Assembly: GCA_003389325.1 (NCBI GenBank)
Contig: QQVE01000030.1
Span: forward strand, 1 to 64,000
Source: Planctomycetota bacterium
GTDB lineage: Bacteria; Planctomycetota; Planctomycetia; Pirellulales; PALSA-1355
DNA length: 64,000 nt
Reading direction: 5' to 3'
Under the pieces are notes generated by a model. That model saw nothing but the letters and a program-made list of their open reading frames with translations, was not told where the DNA came from and searched no databases. Of this stretch, positions 61,928-64,000 are shown in pieces. Positions within the stretch are counted from its first letter, which is position 1. Each line of letters begins with the position of its first letter. The position numbers were made by a program, and so were the translations under genes.

Positions 61928-63331
61928 ATGTTTGACCTGACGGTAAAAAAACTGCACGAGATCGTCGGCGGCCGCTTGCGGCTGGCCACGCTGCCGCCGC
62001 GCGGAGGCGAACAGGGACGCGTGCGCGATATCGTCGTCGACAGCCGGCAGGTCCGCCGCGGAGACGTCTTCTGGGGACTGCCGGGCACTTGTTTCGATGG
62101 CTCCCAGTTTGCCGGCGATGCCTACGCCCGCGGAGCCGAAGGCGCCGTTGTGGGCCAGAAATACGTCCAGCCATCGCCGGGCTGTTGGAGCCTCGAGGTA
62201 TCCGACGCGGCCAAGGCGCTTTGGCAACTGGCCCGCTGGAATCGCGAACGCCAGACCGGACGCGTGGTGGCGGTGACCGGCAGCGTGGGCAAGACGACCG
62301 CGCGGCAAATGATCCGCGCCGTGCTCGAACGCCAGCTCTGTGGCACGTCGAGCCCGAAGAATTACAACAACCACGTGGGCTTGCCGCTGTCGATGCTGGC
62401 CATGGACCCGCGCAACGACTTTGCCGTGTTGGAAATGGCGGCCAATGCTCCCGGCGAGATCGCCCGGTTGGCCGGATTGTGCCAGCCGCAGATCGGCGTG
62501 ATCACGCGCACCGGCGACGCGCACTTAGGCGGCTTCGGCTCGCTCGAAGGGGTAGCCGCGGCCAAGGCCGAATTGCTCGACGCGCTGCCGGAGGATGGCC
62601 ACGCGGTGCTGTTCGGCGACGATCCCCGCCTGCGCAAGGTGGCGGACCGCTGCCGCGCCAAGATCCTGTGGTTTGGCCGTTCGATCGACAACGACGTGGT
62701 AGCCACGCACGTCGAGAGTGGACACGGCCGCCTGAGCTTCGAGGTCGACGGCACATCGATGTCGGTGGCCGTGTGGGGAAGGCATCACCTGCCCAGCGCC
62801 CTGGCGGCGGTGGCGGTGGGACGGATCTTCGGAATGCGCGACGTGGAGATCAGCCGCGGCCTGGCCGAATTCGAGCCGCCGCCGATGCGATGCCAGATCG
62901 TCCGCACCGAAGAAGCCACGATCATCGACGATACGTACAACGCAAGTCCCGTGGCCATGCGAGCCGCGCTCGACCTGTTGCGCGATTTCGAAGCGCCGGG
63001 GCGACGCGTCGTGGTCTGCGGCGACATGCGCGAGCTGGGTCCCGACTCGGCCCGGCTGCACCGACTTTTGGGCGATCAGATCGTTACGCACTGCGGCGCC
63101 GACCTGCTGCTGGCCTGCGGGCAGTTTGCCGACGACGTCGTGGCAGGCGCTCGAGCGGCCGGCATGCCGCACCTGCGGGCCGTGGCCATCGAGGAAGTCG
63201 CCGACCTGGCGGCCCGCTGCGAGGGGCTGTTGCGGCCCGGCGACGTGGTGCTGGTCAAAGGCTCGCGTGCCCTGGCGATGGAGCGCGTCGTGGCCAGCCT
63301 GGCGGCGCCGGCGGTCAGTTGCGCGACCTAA
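61928..63331 (+). CDS. murF: UDP-N-acetylmuramoyl-tripeptide-D-alanyl-D-alanine ligase
   Basis: A 467-residue Mur ligase that adds D-Ala-D-Ala. Motifs: VAVTGSVGKTTARQMI (P-loop), SSPKNYNNHVGLPLSML, VLEMAANAPGEI, and DDTYNASPVAMRAALDLL. The family order is complete. It follows murE by 7 bases, so the two are probably translationally coupled. mraY follows after 345 bases. Confidence 0.95.
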   Translation: MFDLTVKKLHEIVGGRLRLATLPPRGGEQGRVRDIVVDSRQVRRGDVFWGLPGTCFDGSQFAGDAYARGAEGAVVGQKYVQPSPGCWSLEVSDAAKALWQLARWNRERQTGRVVAVTGSVGKTTARQMIRAVLERQLCGTSSPKNYNNHVGLPLSMLAMDPRNDFAVLEMAANAPGEIARLAGLCQPQIGVITRTGDAHLGGFGSLEGVAAAKAELLDALPEDGHAVLFGDDPRLRKVADRCRAKILWFGRSIDNDVVATHVESGHGRLSFEVDGTSMSVAVWGRHHLPSALAAVAVGRIFGMRDVEISRGLAEFEPPPMRCQIVRTEEATIIDDTYNASPVAMRAALDLLRDFEAPGRRVVVCGDMRELGPDSARLHRLLGDQIVTHCGADLLLACGQFADDVVAGARAAGMPHLRAVAIEEVADLAARCEGLLRPGDVVLVKGSRALAMERVVASLAAPAVSCAT

Positions 63332-63676
63332 CAATACAACAACGAACCAATTGTGAGTTCCACCGATGGTGTAGGGTTTGCGGGAACTCGACACTACCCT
63401 CCCTCCTGGGTTGGAGCAACAACTTGCTGGACAAAGCGATTACTGGGTCGATCGCTCCGGCAGGTGCTTCGCGGTGGAGCTCAAGCACTGAGCGTCGGGG
63501 CGGCGTGCAAACGCCGCTCCGGCGCCTCAGGGAACACGCGGGCCCGCGGCGCGGCGGGCCAGTCGCGCGGGCTCGACGCCGGCCGTAACGCCGGCGCACT
63601 TGCCCCGCCCGCGCGACTGGCGCGCCGCGCCCGCCCGCTGCCTGCGGGCAAAGCTTGTCTCGAGCGATCTCTTCTC
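63332..63676. other. Intergenic region between murF and mraY with a long inverted repeat
   Basis: 345 bases. A perfect 13-bp inverted repeat, CCAGTCGCGCGGG (63559-63571) and complement (63608-63620), encloses a smaller one (GCCGGC-CGTAAC-GCCGGC). No gene is recognised. A structure here could weaken transcription between murF and mraY. Confidence 0.5.
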
Positions 63677-64000
63677 ATGTTGCCTTTTCTGGCGAACTGG
63701 CTCACCGCCGTCTGGCCGGATGCCTGCGATTGGCAATCCGCCGCCGCGCTGATGCCGCGCGCGGCGCTGGCAGCGGCGACGACGCTGGCCCTTTCCCTGG
63801 CCAGCGGGCCGTGGATCATCGCCTGGCTCAAAGAGCGCTTTCGCGAGCCGATCAAGTGCGCCTCGGCCGAACTCGCGGCACTGCAAAGCGCCAAGCACGC
63901 CACGCCCACCATGGGCGGCGTGTTCATCGTCGGCGGGCTCGTGGCGGCGCTCGTGCTGTTGGGCGACTGGAGGAATCCCTATCTGCCGGTGGTGCTGTTT
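63677..64000 (+). CDS. mraY: Phospho-N-acetylmuramoyl-pentapeptide transferase, N-terminal part
   Basis: The window ends after 108 codons. MraY moves phospho-MurNAc-pentapeptide to undecaprenyl phosphate, forming lipid I, and is a membrane protein with ten helices. The visible part has the first helix after a hydrophilic start (ALAAATTLALSLASGPWIIAWLKERF), then SAKHATPTMGGVFIVGGLVAALVLLGDW, which holds the typical PTMGG signature. It begins with ATG 63677, preceded by weakly purine-rich sequence. The gene is downstream of murE-murF. Confidence 0.93.
   Translation, partial: MLPFLANWLTAVWPDACDWQSAAALMPRAALAAATTLALSLASGPWIIAWLKERFREPIKCASAELAALQSAKHATPTMGGVFIVGGLVAALVLLGDWRNPYLPVVLF

Noticed and set aside
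60181..62088. A 635-codon minus-strand frame opposite murE
   Set aside because: Shadow of murE, which has complete Mur ligase motifs on the other strand.

Overview
The window looks like chromosomal DNA from a planctomycete, probably of the Pirellulales type. This is inferred from the gene content: a DUF1501 secreted protein, a DUF1559 pilin-like protein with an N-terminal prepilin motif, secreted proteins that open with the planctomycete LEPR-type motif (ending in LLA, MLT or LLSA), a PEP-CTERM protein, an ECF sigma factor coupled to a giant Ser/Thr kinase with TPR repeats, and a prenyltransferase/squalene-oxidase-fold protein with a membrane anchor. DNA is GC-rich, so long antisense shadow ORFs are common and were ignored.

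Layout. 1-3500: repeat-rich DNA, a sugar O-acetyltransferase and a DUF1501 protein. 3500-10000: a Tyr/Pro-rich lipoprotein, Mn-type superoxide dismutase, a frameshifted DUF559 endonuclease-like gene with a 35-bp inverted repeat, an HD-PAS-GGDEF protein and a membrane protein. 10000-14400: DUF4142 protein, a 2,4-dienoyl-CoA-reductase-type SDR, an alpha/beta hydrolase, a remnant of a TMEM175-type channel and a Flp pilin. 14545-18296 is the most notable block: four tightly coupled genes (two RlaP-type nucleotidyltransferases, an Rnl2-like RNA ligase and an HD-Pnk end-healing enzyme) that together look like an RNA-repair cassette. 18300-22500: NTF2-like protein, secreted proteins, PEP-CTERM protein, histone-deacetylase-family protein and a TAT-exported isomerase-like protein. 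22600-27700: sigma factor, kinase and secreted protein in one operon. 28100-39000: subtilase, diguanylate cyclase, Ldh2-family dehydrogenase, CehA/McbA metallohydrolase and several secreted hypotheticals. 39048: initiator-type tRNA-Met. 39200-46000: small hypotheticals, a HEAT/SEC-C protein and a 1316-residue secreted protein with four perfect-period 432-bp repeats. 46258-56600: ispG, DUF1570 lipoprotein, GNAT, Rieske, LpxL-type acyltransferase, polysaccharide-export protein, Gfo/Idh/MocA oxidoreductase, then CPBP protease, pgsA and rimO as an operon, and an ImmA/IrrE-like gene under an inverted-repeat operator. 56680-64000: tandem REP-type repeats, a degenerate receiver-like protein, DUF1559, an HTH-EIIA fusion, and murE-murF-mraY (mraY cut by the window end).

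The clearest functional modules are the RNA-repair cassette (end healing, nucleotide addition, ligation), the ECF sigma/kinase signalling operon, and the peptidoglycan precursor genes, whose MurE has the meso-diaminopimelate signature DNPR. A dispersed palindromic repeat family (core GGCTCAC-TCC-GTGAGCC), usually in head-to-head pairs, is found at three loci and behaves like REP/BIME elements; no cognate transposase is present here.
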